DNA from: Pseudomonas synxantha
GTDB taxonomy: Bacteria; Pseudomonadota; Gammaproteobacteria; Pseudomonadales; Pseudomonadaceae
DNA length: 64,000 nucleotides
NCBI RefSeq assembly: GCF_900105675.1
Contig: NZ_LT629786.1
Span: 5,704,001-5,768,000, forward strand
Reading direction: 5' to 3'
The notes under the pieces were generated by a model that ran no database searches, was not told the origin of the DNA, and was given only the letters and a program-made list of their open reading frames with translations. Positions 26,278-35,283 of this stretch are shown here, in pieces (position 1 is the first letter of the stretch; each line of letters starts with the position of its first letter). Both the position numbers and the translations under genes were made by a program.

Positions 26278-28722
26278 TTAGAACTGTGGGGTGTAGGTCA
26301 TGGTGAACATCACATTGCGTGGGTCGCCGTAGTAGTTGCTGCCCCAGTTCGCGTTGTAGGCCGGGATGTAATACTTCTTGTCGAACATATTGTTCAGGTT
26401 CGCCGCGACGCTGAATTCCTGGTTGATTTTGTAAGCCACACGCGAATCCCACAGCGCATTGCCGGGCACGCTGAAGTTGCGGTCATAGGCTTCGGTGCTG
26501 CTTTGCGCAGTCACGCCGGCGCCCACGCTGAACTTCTGCCAGTCGCCCGGCAACTGGTAATCACCCCAGACCTTAAGTTGATGCTTGGGTGTCCAGGTGC
26601 TGAATATCTTGCCCTCGTAGGTGTCGTCCTTGAGGAATTTGGTGGTGTTGTAGGTATAGCTGGAAACCAGTTGCAACCCCGGCAACACCTCGCCGCTCAA
26701 GGTGGCTTCGAAGCCTTGGCTACGCACCTTCCCCGAGGCAACCGAGCAGTACCAGCCATTGCAGTTCATCGGCCCTTGAAGGTCCTGGACGCCACGGTTT
26801 TGCTGGTCGTAGCGAAAGATCGCAAACGAGGTGTTGAGCCGACCGTCCGCCAATTCACCCTTGATACCCAACTCGTAGTTCTTGCCCTCGATGGGCTTAA
26901 GCAAAGAGCCCGAGGTAGTCAGGTTGGTTTGCGGCTCAAAGGCATCAGCGTAGCTCGCGTAGGCCGACCATTGTTCATTCAGGGCGTAGACCAGGCCGGC
27001 ATACGGAGTGACCTTGCCGGAGGTTTGCGTGGTGCTTTCCTCTGGCGCGCCATACGTACCGCGGGAACCGCTCTGGCCTATGTAGGAATACTCATACCAA
27101 CTGGTGCGCGCGCCTAGGATAAGGGTCAAGGGGTCCAGCACTTTCACCCGCCAGGTGCCGTAGATGCCTTTCTGGCGTATGTCATACCAGCTATTCGACG
27201 CGTTGCCCTGGGCGAACAGCTGGTATTTGTCGCGCTGCGGGCGGTTGTGGTCAATGTTGAAGATATCCGCGCCCGCCGTTGCAGCGCGTGCCCATTGGTC
27301 ATCGGTGGTCAGTTTGGAATAGTTCGCCCCCAGCACCATCTCCTGCTGGAAGCCCAGGCCCTCGAAGGTGCCGTTTACATACACGTCCGCACCGCGGCTC
27401 TTGGTATTGAAGTCGGTGACCCAGTCCACATACCGCACGTTGCCGGCGGTGCCCGGGTTGGGGATAGCGTCCCAGGTTGCCTGGTAGGTCGCGTCGTTAT
27501 GTTCATCCATGGCTACCAGCGCGGCTTTGATCTTCCAGTCATCGTTGAAGTGATGCTCCACCTCGGCGAACACCTGGGTCTGGTTATTGCCCGCACGGTT
27601 CCAGCTGGCGCCGACAAAGGTAGAGCGCGGCAGACCGATATCGTTGCCGTTGGCATAACGCGGCAGCGACATGAAGTTGGGGCGCGAATGACCCTTCTGG
27701 TTGCTGATGCCCACACCGATAGTAGTGTCGGGAGTGAAGTCATAGTCGACGGCGGCGTACACCGTCTGGTTCCAGCCACCGGCGTAGTCGACGAATGAGT
27801 GGGTGGTGTCGTAGTCCGCTACAAAGCGGCCACGCAAAGTCCCTTCGGCGTTGAGCGGGCCGCCCGCGTCGACCTGGGTGCCGTAGTGGTCCCAGGAGCC
27901 GGCCTTGGCGGTGAGGGTGACGGTCGGGTCCTGCTGGCCACGCTTGCGCACCAGGTTCATGGTGCCGCCGGGGCTGTTGGCGCCTTGCAGCAAGGCGGCC
28001 GGGCCGCGCAGGGTTTCCACACGGTCATAGATCGCCATGTTTTCGGTGAGGTAACTGCCCAGCGCGTAGGTATTACGTGGGATTGGTACGCCGTCGTATT
28101 GCAGGGTGCCGATTTCGAAACCACGGGAGAAGATGAACATACCCGGCCCGGGGGATTTGGTCGCCGTCAGGCCCGGGGTACGCTTGACCACCTCGGAAAG
28201 CTTAGTGGTGTTCTGGTCATCCATTTGTTTACGGGTCATGACGCTGACCGATTGCGGGATGTCCTTGAGCTTCTGCTCACCCTTGCCCAGGGTCACCGCA
28301 CCGGTGGTGTAGGAGCCACTGCCTTCGGTGGTAGCGCCCAGATGTGCGGCGCTGATGGTGGTGGCGCCGACTTCGATAGCGGCGCCGGTGGCTACGCGCT
28401 TCTCCAGGGTCACGGTGTCGGTGTTGATAAACGCCGCACTCAGGCCCGTACCACCAAGCAATTGCGCCAAGGCTTCGCGCTGGCCGAGATGGCCACTCAC
28501 CCCGGGCGACACCACCCCTTGGGTCAACTCACCGGACACCAGCACCTGCACGCGCGTCACCGCTGAAAATGCCGCCAGCGCGCCGTCGAGGCTTTGCCCG
28601 GGGATATCGAAACGGTAAGCCTGGGCCTGGGTGGCCTCGGCAGCTTGCAGGGATAGCGACGCAGTGCCGGTCAAGCAAATGACCAGCGCGAGCAAGGGCG
28701 ATGCGGCGAATCGGTGTGCCAT
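26278..28722 (-). CDS. TonB-dependent ferric-siderophore receptor with signalling domain
   Basis: An 814-residue outer-membrane receptor. A signal peptide (residues 1-27) is followed by a secretin/TonB short N-terminal (STN) domain (about 33-105: YRFDIPGQSLDGALAAFSAVTRVQV), which passes the ligand signal to an anti-sigma factor. Then come the plug (LKDIPQSVSVMTRKQMDD) and a 22-strand barrel ending in MTYTPQF with the terminal phenylalanine. It is of the FpvA/FhuE class; the siderophore is unknown. The start at 28722 has GGGGAG upstream. The FecR and FecI genes directly upstream complete a cell-surface signalling unit. Confidence 0.92.
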   Translation of the reverse strand: MAHRFAASPLLALVICLTGTASLSLQAAEATQAQAYRFDIPGQSLDGALAAFSAVTRVQVLVSGELTQGVVSPGVSGHLGQREALAQLLGGTGLSAAFINTDTVTLEKRVATGAAIEVGATTISAAHLGATTEGSGSYTTGAVTLGKGEQKLKDIPQSVSVMTRKQMDDQNTTKLSEVVKRTPGLTATKSPGPGMFIFSRGFEIGTLQYDGVPIPRNTYALGSYLTENMAIYDRVETLRGPAALLQGANSPGGTMNLVRKRGQQDPTVTLTAKAGSWDHYGTQVDAGGPLNAEGTLRGRFVADYDTTHSFVDYAGGWNQTVYAAVDYDFTPDTTIGVGISNQKGHSRPNFMSLPRYANGNDIGLPRSTFVGASWNRAGNNQTQVFAEVEHHFNDDWKIKAALVAMDEHNDATYQATWDAIPNPGTAGNVRYVDWVTDFNTKSRGADVYVNGTFEGLGFQQEMVLGANYSKLTTDDQWARAATAGADIFNIDHNRPQRDKYQLFAQGNASNSWYDIRQKGIYGTWRVKVLDPLTLILGARTSWYEYSYIGQSGSRGTYGAPEESTTQTSGKVTPYAGLVYALNEQWSAYASYADAFEPQTNLTTSGSLLKPIEGKNYELGIKGELADGRLNTSFAIFRYDQQNRGVQDLQGPMNCNGWYCSVASGKVRSQGFEATLSGEVLPGLQLVSSYTYNTTKFLKDDTYEGKIFSTWTPKHQLKVWGDYQLPGDWQKFSVGAGVTAQSSTEAYDRNFSVPGNALWDSRVAYKINQEFSVAANLNNMFDKKYYIPAYNANWGSNYYGDPRNVMFTMTYTPQF

Positions 28723-28855
28723 GGATGGAACTCCCCGGTGCAAAAAGTCTGTAATCGGCGCGGCACTACTTGAGAGTGCTTACTATTTGCGCCTCAGTGA
28801 TCAAGGACGAATGCTCACCGGAAAACCCTGAAAGTATTTTCAAAAAAAATTGCGA

Positions 28856-29803
28856 CTACGACGCCTTGCCCTCGCGCAGCACCAGCAAATACGGGGTGTA
28901 ATGCTCGGCACGCAGGTTGAGGGTGTGTTCCAGCGCCTTGATTACCGCGTCGGGTTTATCGATTTCAAACACGCCGGAGACCACGCGATTGCGCAATGCG
29001 TCGCCGAGTATCAGGGTCTTGCCCGGCCAATAACGGTTCAGCTCGCTGACCACGTCCGACAGCGGTTGCTGGCGAAACACCAGTTGCCGCTGGCGCCAGG
29101 CAAACCCGCTGGCCGCGTCGAAACCGTGGACTTCAGCCAGGCGTTTGTCCTGGTACTCCACCGCCCGTCCCGGCTCCAGATACACCGGTATGCCACTGCC
29201 GGAACTAACCTGCACCTTGCCCTGAGCCACTTGCACGTGGGTTTGCGCATCGCGTCGCGCCACACTGAACCGGGTGCCGACCACCTTCACCCAGCCGTCG
29301 CCGGATTGCACCACGAACGGTCGCGCCGGGTCCTTGGCCACCTCGAAGAAACCTTCGCCGCGCAACAAGCGCACCTGGCGCTCGCCTGCACTCATGCGCA
29401 CCTGTATGGCACTGTCGGTATTGAGCTGCAGGTGGGAGCCATCGGCCAGTTCGATGCTGCGTGACTCGCCGGTGCCGGTGGCATAGTCCGCACGCATACG
29501 GTCAAGCCAAGGTGTGTTTTGCACAGTCAGGCCTACCGCCAGCAGCACGGCCGCGGCGCAGGCCCAGCGCCGTGCGGGCTGGCGCCAGGCAGCCTGTTCG
29601 GCGCGGCGAACTACCCGCGCCGGTTCGTGCAAGCCGTCGAGCATCGCCTGCACTTCCTGCCAGGCGGCATGCTGGGCATCGCCCCGCTCCAGCCAGATGG
29701 CGAAAGCCTGCAGTTCGCTAGGTGTGACATCCTCGGCCTGCAGGCGGAAATACCAGGCGGATGCTTCGTCGAACAGTTCGTCGGCTGTGGGGGTAGCGTT
29801 CAT
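28856..29803 (-). CDS. FecR-type anti-sigma factor
   Basis: A 315-residue inner-membrane sigma regulator. The cytoplasmic N-terminus (DELFDEASAWYFRLQAEDVTPSELQAFAIWLERGDAQHAAWQEV) is the DUF4880 sigma-binding domain, one membrane helix follows at about residues 78-95, and then the periplasmic FecR domain with TGTGESRSIELADGSHLQLNTDS. The C-terminus has an STN-like fold segment (LSDVVSELNRYWPGKTLIL). Its start overlaps the FecI stop by four bases (ATGA). It should receive the signal from the downstream receptor. Confidence 0.93.
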   Translation of the reverse strand: MNATPTADELFDEASAWYFRLQAEDVTPSELQAFAIWLERGDAQHAAWQEVQAMLDGLHEPARVVRRAEQAAWRQPARRWACAAAVLLAVGLTVQNTPWLDRMRADYATGTGESRSIELADGSHLQLNTDSAIQVRMSAGERQVRLLRGEGFFEVAKDPARPFVVQSGDGWVKVVGTRFSVARRDAQTHVQVAQGKVQVSSGSGIPVYLEPGRAVEYQDKRLAEVHGFDAASGFAWRQRQLVFRQQPLSDVVSELNRYWPGKTLILGDALRNRVVSGVFEIDKPDAVIKALEHTLNLRAEHYTPYLLVLREGKAS

Positions 29804-30333
29804 GACCGACGTCCTTGTTCATCACAGGCAAGCCGCTTCTTGATAAAGCCACGGCATTCAATCAAGGCGCGACGCAATTGGTATTCAACACTGCGCGGGC
29901 TGATCGACAGGCGTTCGCCGATCTCGCGATAGGAAAGTTCGTCGACATGATAAAGCAGGAAGATCTGCCGAGTCGCTTCGGGCAACGCCAGGATGGCAGC
30001 CTGCATTAACTGTTCCTGCTGGTAGGCCGCCAATTGTTCATCGGCGCCTGGGTTGCTGCACGGCAGTTCATCGCTGGGCTCCCCGGCATCCAGGCGCTCG
30101 CGGCGGATGGCCTGGCGCTGATGATCGCGCACCAGGTTGCTGGCGATGGTGAAAAGGAAGGCAGGAAGGTTATCGATTTTGTCGCCGGAATCCAGCCGCG
30201 CCAGGCGCAGGAAAGATTCCTGGGTCAGGTCGGCGGCCACTTGGGCACTGCCGGTGCGGCGAGTGACGAAGGCTTCGAGGGCTTTCTTCTGCTCCGCGAA
30301 CAGGCGCGCGATCTGCGAATTCCAGGAGAGCAC
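29800..30333 (-). CDS. FecI-type ECF sigma factor
   Basis: A 177-residue extracytoplasmic-function sigma factor of the iron-starvation group. Region 2 is in QVAADLTQESFLRLARL...LFTIASNLVRDHQRQAIRRER, and region 4 is LPEATRQIFLLYHVDELSYREIGERLSISPRSVEYQLRRAL. The start codon is GTG at 30333 with AAGG upstream. It heads the FecI-FecR-receptor series, and a weak Fur-box-like site lies 65-80 bases upstream. Its own target promoter is probably the 133-base gap before the receptor gene, where I could not fix a -35/-10 pair. Confidence 0.92.
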   Translation of the reverse strand: MLSWNSQIARLFAEQKKALEAFVTRRTGSAQVAADLTQESFLRLARLDSGDKIDNLPAFLFTIASNLVRDHQRQAIRRERLDAGEPSDELPCSNPGADEQLAAYQQEQLMQAAILALPEATRQIFLLYHVDELSYREIGERLSISPRSVEYQLRRALIECRGFIKKRLACDEQGRRS

Positions 30334-30397
30334 GGCACTACCTTGAGAAGAACGTGGGGTTCAGGAGATGTGCACGCTAGCAGAGGATGAGATTGGT

Positions 30398-30412
30398 TCG
30401 CAATTGATATCT
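30398..30412 (-). promoter_or_regulatory. Weak Fur-box-like site upstream of the FecI gene
   Basis: AGATATCAATTGCGA on the minus strand lies in an A+T-rich stretch (TATAAATAGATATCAATTG) and matches roughly nine or ten positions of the palindromic Fur consensus. Other alignments within 20 bases score about the same. Context (an iron-starvation sigma gene) is the main argument. Confidence 0.28.
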
Positions 30413-30450
30413 ATTTATAGCTCTGGGTTTTGTGGTGTTCTTCAGATAGC

Positions 30451-30525
30451 CATCGGGGGCAAGCCCCCTCCCACATTTTGATTTGTGAACACATTTCAAA
30501 TGTGGGAGCTGGCTTGCCTGCGATA
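30451..30525. repeat. Hybrid REP doublet, outward arrangement
   Basis: The left unit is CATCGGGGGCAAGCCCCCTC, while the right unit is GTGGGAGCTGGCTTGCCTGC, a different REP subtype. The spacer TTTTGATTTGTGAACACATTTC resembles those at 19541 and 33243. It lies between pchP and the FecI gene, both on the minus strand. Confidence 0.88.
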
Positions 30526-30539
30526 AGGACGACTCGGTT

Positions 30540-31601
30540 TTACTGAATCTCCTCCGGCTTGACGATCACCCAGTTCTTGTCCGCCGTCACTGGCAGTCCT
30601 TCCTTGGCTTGCGCCGCCGCGTGCTTGGCGATCATGCCGTTAAGCTGGGTCATGTATTTGTCCTTGCGGTTGATCCACAGGTGGATCCCGCCCTTGGCCA
30701 CGTCCACATCGTGGAACAGCATGTAGCCGTCGCTGGTGGGTGTATCACCGCCGACAATCACCGGTTTTTTCCATTCGTCGATGTAGGTGAGGATCGCCGC
30801 GTGCTTGCCGGCCATCCAGGTTGCCGGGGTCCACAGGTAAGGGGTCAGCTCCAGGCCGAGGTTGGCGTTCTGGTCATACTTGCCGGCGGCGATCTGCTTG
30901 CGGGCGGTGGTCAGCTCGCCGGTCTTGCGATCCTTGAGCAGGGTGCTCACGCCGATGACGTTTTCGGGTTTGACGTTGTAGCCGTACTTCGGATCGGCAG
31001 CGACCATGCGCACCAGTTCCTCGGAAGCGGCGGTCATCACGTACACCTCGATGCCGTTTTCCATCAGTTTGTTGTATAGCTCGGCCTGGCCAGTGAAGAC
31101 TTTCGGCGGCTGCACTTCAGACTGCTTCACCGCGTCGCCTTCGAAGTAACTGACCGGCACCGGCTTGCCGGACGCCATCAGCTCGTCCACCTGGACTTTG
31201 AGTTCCTTGAGGGTGAAGCCGGAGAACACCTGGGCGACCCACGGATAGCAGACCATGTCGTCGACTTCACAAAGACGATAGTAGTAACTGAACAGGCTTT
31301 CCTTATGTTCGGCGGTGTCCTTGAACGGCATCAGCTTGAGCGAAGGATCAAGGCTGTCGCGGGTGATCAGGCCTTTGTTTTCCATGTACGGCAGCAGGGA
31401 CTCTTCGAGGTCGTAGCGGTAGCTGGTGTTGTCCATGTCGAACACCGCGTAGTTACCCTTATTGGCGTTGGCGGCGATCATTGCGCTCAACTGCTTGGCA
31501 GCCGGCGCCGGCCAGTGTTTCAACTCGGTGGCGGCGAACGCCTGGCTGGCGAGTCCGAGGAGGAAAGCGGCGGATACCAGTAGTTTCGGCGCAAGCTTCA
31601 T
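30540..31601 (-). CDS. pchP: Phosphorylcholine phosphatase PchP
   Basis: A 353-residue periplasmic HAD-superfamily phosphatase. The signal peptide ends at about AFA-AT (residue 23). The nucleophile motif is FDMDNTSYRYDLEESLLPYMENKG (D55, D57), motif II is in YVMTAASEELV, and motif III/IV is in VIVGGDTPTSDGYMLFHDVD. The sequence agrees along its length with P. aeruginosa PchP, which releases choline from phosphorylcholine and is part of choline use. Expression in relatives is induced by choline or glycine betaine; no operator was recognised here. A REP doublet follows the stop. Confidence 0.85.
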   Translation of the reverse strand: MKLAPKLLVSAAFLLGLASQAFAATELKHWPAPAAKQLSAMIAANANKGNYAVFDMDNTSYRYDLEESLLPYMENKGLITRDSLDPSLKLMPFKDTAEHKESLFSYYYRLCEVDDMVCYPWVAQVFSGFTLKELKVQVDELMASGKPVPVSYFEGDAVKQSEVQPPKVFTGQAELYNKLMENGIEVYVMTAASEELVRMVAADPKYGYNVKPENVIGVSTLLKDRKTGELTTARKQIAAGKYDQNANLGLELTPYLWTPATWMAGKHAAILTYIDEWKKPVIVGGDTPTSDGYMLFHDVDVAKGGIHLWINRKDKYMTQLNGMIAKHAAAQAKEGLPVTADKNWVIVKPEEIQ

Positions 31602-31797
31602 AGACGTTGTCTCCCTGAGTGAAAGACATCGACGCTAACAAATCCGTATGACAGTTATCGCCCGGGCGCGACTGCTGACGTCTTGATCACGCCAAGGGCA
31701 TAGGTATGAGCGCCATTGGCTTATTCCAAAAACGACAGTCGCCATTCCATATCGGTATTAAATCATTATATTTCAAGCTGTTAGGCTTCCCGGTTCG

Positions 31798-31819
31798 CAA
31801 TCGCAGGCTCACGCGATTG
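31798..31819. promoter_or_regulatory. Inverted repeat upstream of the cystine symporter
   Basis: CAATCGC and GCGATTG are separated by eight bases, 24 bases before the start codon at 31843. It could be an operator or a hairpin in the 5' untranslated region. The 241-base gap upstream also has an A+T-rich stretch (TATTAAATCATTATATTTC, about 31756-31774) that probably includes the promoter. Confidence 0.35.
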
Positions 31820-31842
31820 GCTGCCTTCTCAACGGAGCTTCA

Positions 31843-33234
31843 ATGAATCTGCCCCTGATTCTCAATTTATTGGTGTTCGTGGCCCTCTTGCTGGGCCTGG
31901 CACAAACCCGTCGTACGAACTGGAGCCTGGCCAAGAAGGTGCTCTTCGCCTTGGTTCTGGGCGTACTGTTCGGTGCGGCCTTGCACACGATATACGGCGA
32001 CGGCAACCCGGTGCTCAAAGCTTCCATCGGCTGGTTTGACCTGGTCGGCAATGGCTATGTGCAACTGCTGCAGATGATCGTGATCCCACTGGTGTTCGCC
32101 TCGATCCTCAGTGCCGTGGCACGCCTGCATAACGCTTCTTCCCTGGGCAAGATCAGCTTCCTGACCATCGGCACGCTGCTGTTCACTACCGCCATCGCGG
32201 CGTTGATCGGTATCGGCCTGACCAACCTGTTCGGCCTCACTGCCGAAGGCTTGGTGGCCGGCACCCAGGAAATGGCGCGCCTGCAAGTGATCCAGAGTGA
32301 TTACGCCGGCAAGGTTGCCGACCTGAATATTCCGCAATTGCTGCTGTCGTTCGTGCCAGCCAACCCGTTCGCCGACCTGGCGCGGGCCAAGCCGACATCG
32401 ATCATCAGCGTAGTGATTTTCGCCGCCTTCCTGGGGGTCGCCGCGCTGCAACTGCTCAAGGATGACGTGGAGAAAGGCCAGAAGGTTGTCAACGCCATCG
32501 ACACCCTGCAAGCCTGGGTGATGCGCCTGGTGCGCCTGGTGATGAAGCTGACGCCGTACGGAGTATTGGCGCTGATGACCAAGGTGGTCGCCGGTTCCAA
32601 CCTGCAAGACATCATCAAGCTCGGCAGTTTCGTGGTGGTGTCGTACCTGGCCCTGGGCCTGATGTTCGTGGTGCACGGCCTGCTGCTGTCCCTGGCCGGG
32701 ATCAACCCGCTGCGCTTCTTCCGCAAGGTCTGGCCGGTGCTGACCTTTGCCTTTACCAGCCGCTCCAGCGCAGCGAGCATCCCGCTGAGCATCGAGGCAC
32801 AGACCCGTCGCCTGGGTATCCCGCAATCCATCGCCGGCTTCGCCGCCTCGTTTGGCGCGACCATCGGCCAGAACGGTTGCGCCGGTCTTTACCCGGCGAT
32901 GTTGGCGGTGATGGTCGCGCCGACCGTGGGCATCAACCCCCTGGACCCGCTGTGGATCGCGACCCTGGTAGCGATTGTGACCTTGAGTTCGGCGGGCGTT
33001 GCCGGCGTGGGCGGTGGTGCGACCTTTGCCGCGCTGATCGTACTGCCGGCCATGGGCTTGCCGGTGTCACTGGTGGCGCTGCTGATTTCCGTGGAGCCGC
33101 TGATCGACATGGGCCGCACGGCGTTGAACGTCAATGGTTCGATGACGGCGGGTGCTATTACCAGCCAGATCATGGGGCAGACGGATAAAGCGCTGTTGAA
33201 TGCCGATGAGCATGCCGAGTTAGCGCAGGCCTGA
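31843..33234 (+). CDS. tcyP: L-cystine:sodium symporter, TcyP-type
   Basis: A 463-residue dicarboxylate/amino acid:cation symporter family (DAACS) protein with about eight membrane helices and re-entrant loops. Typical motifs: [35 protein letters not shown] (serine-rich hairpin HP1 region), [20 protein letters not shown] and [20 protein letters not shown] (HP2). The sequence follows the TcyP/YdjN cystine group rather than the glutamate or C4-dicarboxylate groups. ATG follows ACGGAGCTTCA. It converges on folA across a REP doublet. Confidence 0.84.
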   Translation: MNLPLILNLLVFVALLLGLAQTRRTNWSLAKKVLFALVLGVLFGAALHTIYGDGNPVLKASIGWFDLVGNGYVQLLQMIVIPLVFASILSAVARLHNASSLGKISFLTIGTLLFTTAIAALIGIGLTNLFGLTAEGLVAGTQEMARLQVIQSDYAGKVADLNIPQLLLSFVPANPFADLARAKPTSIISVVIFAAFLGVAALQLLKDDVEKGQKVVNAIDTLQAWVMRLVRLVMKLTPYGVLALMTKVVAGSNLQDIIKLGSFVVVSYLALGLMFVVHGLLLSLAGINPLRFFRKVWPVLTFAFTSRSSAASIPLSIEAQTRRLGIPQSIAGFAASFGATIGQNGCAGLYPAMLAVMVAPTVGINPLDPLWIATLVAIVTLSSAGVAGVGGGATFAALIVLPAMGLPVSLVALLISVEPLIDMGRTALNVNGSMTAGAITSQIMGQTDKALLNADEHAELAQA

Positions 33235-33242
33235 TAGACCCC

Positions 33243-33318
33243 TATCGGGAGCAAGCCCCCTCCCACACACTTGAATGTATTCACAAATCAAAATGTAGGA
33301 GGGGGCTTGCCCCCGATG
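33243..33318. repeat. REP doublet, outward arrangement
   Basis: The left unit TATCGGGAGCAAGCCCCCTC and right unit GTAGGAGGGGGCTTGCCCCC are of two slightly different forms; the right unit has a GTAGGAG substitution. The spacer has TTGAATGTATTCACAAATC, like the copy at 19541. It lies between the convergent tcyP and folA genes, ending three bases before the folA stop. Confidence 0.9.
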
Positions 33319-33321
33319 CTT

Positions 33322-33834
33322 TTAGGCTTTTTCCCAGACTTCGAAGTTGTAGGCCGGCTTATCGCCTTCAGCTGGATTCTCCAGATTCGACACCAGCTTC
33401 CACTGGTTCGTATCAAACTCTGGAAACCACGCATCCCCTTCCGGGCTCAACGCCACCCGCGTCAGATATAGGCGATCGGCCTGCTCCAGCCCCTGCGCAT
33501 ACAACTGCGCGCCGCCGATCAGCATCAGCTCGTCCACGCCTTGGGCCTTGGCCCATTCCTCAGCCCGTTCTATCGCCGCTTCCAGTGACGGAAAAACTTG
33601 CGCACCTTCGAGCGCCAGATCGGTCTGACGGCTGACCACCAGGTTCAAGCGCCCCGGCAGCGGTCGGCCCAGGGAGTCCCAGGTCTTGCGCCCCATGATG
33701 ATCGGCTTGCCGAGCGTGGTGGCCTTGAAATATTTGAAATCCCCCGGCAAATGCCAGGGCATGCTGTTGTCGACGCCGATCACGCGGTTTTCACCGAGGG
33801 CTGCGATCAGGCTTAAAGGGAGAGATTTTTTCAT
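33322..33834 (-). CDS. folA: Dihydrofolate reductase FolA
   Basis: A 170-residue chromosomal dihydrofolate reductase, reducing dihydrofolate with NADPH. Motifs: LIAALGENRVIGVDNSMPWHLPGDFKYFKATT (with the active-site acid in LPGD), PIIMGRKTWDSLGRPLPGR, and ELMLIGGAQLYAQ for NADPH. No trimethoprim-resistance substitution can be judged by eye. It works in the same folate cycle as thyA further along the window. The REP doublet begins directly after the stop. Confidence 0.97.
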   Translation of the reverse strand: MKKSLPLSLIAALGENRVIGVDNSMPWHLPGDFKYFKATTLGKPIIMGRKTWDSLGRPLPGRLNLVVSRQTDLALEGAQVFPSLEAAIERAEEWAKAQGVDELMLIGGAQLYAQGLEQADRLYLTRVALSPEGDAWFPEFDTNQWKLVSNLENPAEGDKPAYNFEVWEKA

Positions 33835-33903
33835 GGCGACGAGAATACCAGAGGCGCGAGCCAGCGGTTATGCTCCAACCTCACTGAAACAACAGGATGG
33901 CGC

Positions 33904-35283
33904 GTGACTGCACTGAACCCCCTGCACACACTCTGGCTGACCGAAACCGTGCGCCTGCGTGAAGAACACGCCGGCCCCCTGGAAGACCTGGAAGCCAACC
34001 GCCTGGCCCGTGCGGCTGGTGGCGACCTGCCGACGCGGATCCAGCAACGGGCCTTGCACCTGGCCGAACGCGATGGCCTGACCGGCGCCCTCACGCGCTG
34101 GCTGCAAGGCGCACGCCTGGCGCTGATGTTGCTGGCAGTAGTCGCAATCATCAGTGGCGCTGGCTTGGCTTTTGCCGCATTAGGCAACGGCTTGACGCCG
34201 GTGAATGTGTTCTGGGCCTTGGGCAGCCTGCTCGGTTTGAACCTTATTTTGCTGATCAGTTGGGCCCTGGGCCTGCTGTTTGCCGGCGAGCACGGCGCCA
34301 GCCTCGGGCGACTGTGGTTGTGGCTCAGCGAAAAACTCGCCCGCGACGCCAAGGCCGCGCAATTGGCACCGGCGCTGTTGCTGTTGCTGCAACGGCAAAA
34401 ACTCAATCGCTGGGCGCTGGGTGTGCTGGTCAACAGCCTGTGGCTGCTGGCACTACTCAGTGCCCTGGTGATTTTGCTGACCCTGTTGGCCACACGGCGC
34501 TACGGCTTTGTGTGGGAAACCACCATTCTCGGCGCCGACACCTTTGTCGCCGTAACCCAAGCCCTCGGCACCCTGCCCGCGCTGCTGGGCTTCAACGTGC
34601 CGAGCGTCGACATGATCCGCGCCAGCGGCGATTCCGCGCTGAATATCGAAAGCGCCCGCCAAGCTTGGGCCGCCTGGCTGGTGGGCGTGTTGCTGGTCTA
34701 CGGCCTGCTGCCCCGGCTGATCATCGCCCTGTTCTGCCTGTGGCGCTGGAACGTCGGGCGTGCCGCATTGCGCCTGGACCTCAACCTGCCCGGCTACAGC
34801 CAGTTGCGCGAACGCCTGATGCCCAGCAGCGAACGCCTGGGGGTCAACGATGTGGCGCCCGAGCAACTGCACCACGTCAGCGGTGGTGTCAGCGATCTGG
34901 ACAGCGACGGCGCCTTGCTGGTCGCCATCGAGCTGGACGATCAACACCCTTGGCCGCCCAAGCTGCCGGCCAGCGTAAAGAACGCTGGCATTCTCGACAG
35001 CCGCGAATCGCGTAACAAACTGCTGGAGCAACTCAGCCGTTTCCCGCCCGCACGCCTGGCCATCGCCTGCGACCCGCGCCGCTCGCCGGACCGTGGCAGC
35101 CTGGCGCTGATTGCCGAACTGGCACGCAGCGCCACCGCCACCCGTGTATGGCTGCTGCAAGCCCCGCCGGGCCAGGCCCTGGACGCCGAGCGCCTGAGTG
35201 ATTGGCACACCGCGCTGCAACAGCTTGATCTAATGTTTGCCGACTGTGCGCCGCTGAACTGGCTGGAGACCGGTCATGACTAA
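33904..35283 (+). CDS. DUF2868 membrane protein
   Basis: A 459-residue protein with a GTG start. Four or five hydrophobic segments (about 75-98, 100-127, 165-200 and 255-285) indicate an inner-membrane protein; the C-terminal about 170 residues are soluble, with VAIELDDQHPWPPKLPASV and RLAIACDPRRSPDRGSLALIAELA. It matches the DUF2868 family. The next gene, a DUF3482 GTPase, begins eight bases before its stop, so the two are coupled and are likely partners. The biological role is unknown. Confidence 0.82.
   Translation: MTALNPLHTLWLTETVRLREEHAGPLEDLEANRLARAAGGDLPTRIQQRALHLAERDGLTGALTRWLQGARLALMLLAVVAIISGAGLAFAALGNGLTPVNVFWALGSLLGLNLILLISWALGLLFAGEHGASLGRLWLWLSEKLARDAKAAQLAPALLLLLQRQKLNRWALGVLVNSLWLLALLSALVILLTLLATRRYGFVWETTILGADTFVAVTQALGTLPALLGFNVPSVDMIRASGDSALNIESARQAWAAWLVGVLLVYGLLPRLIIALFCLWRWNVGRAALRLDLNLPGYSQLRERLMPSSERLGVNDVAPEQLHHVSGGVSDLDSDGALLVAIELDDQHPWPPKLPASVKNAGILDSRESRNKLLEQLSRFPPARLAIACDPRRSPDRGSLALIAELARSATATRVWLLQAPPGQALDAERLSDWHTALQQLDLMFADCAPLNWLETGHD

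Noticed and set aside
31602..31842. Possible regulatory RNA between pchP and the cystine symporter
   Set aside because: Apart from one 7-bp inverted repeat and A+T-rich promoter-like sequence, no terminator or conserved RNA motif is seen.
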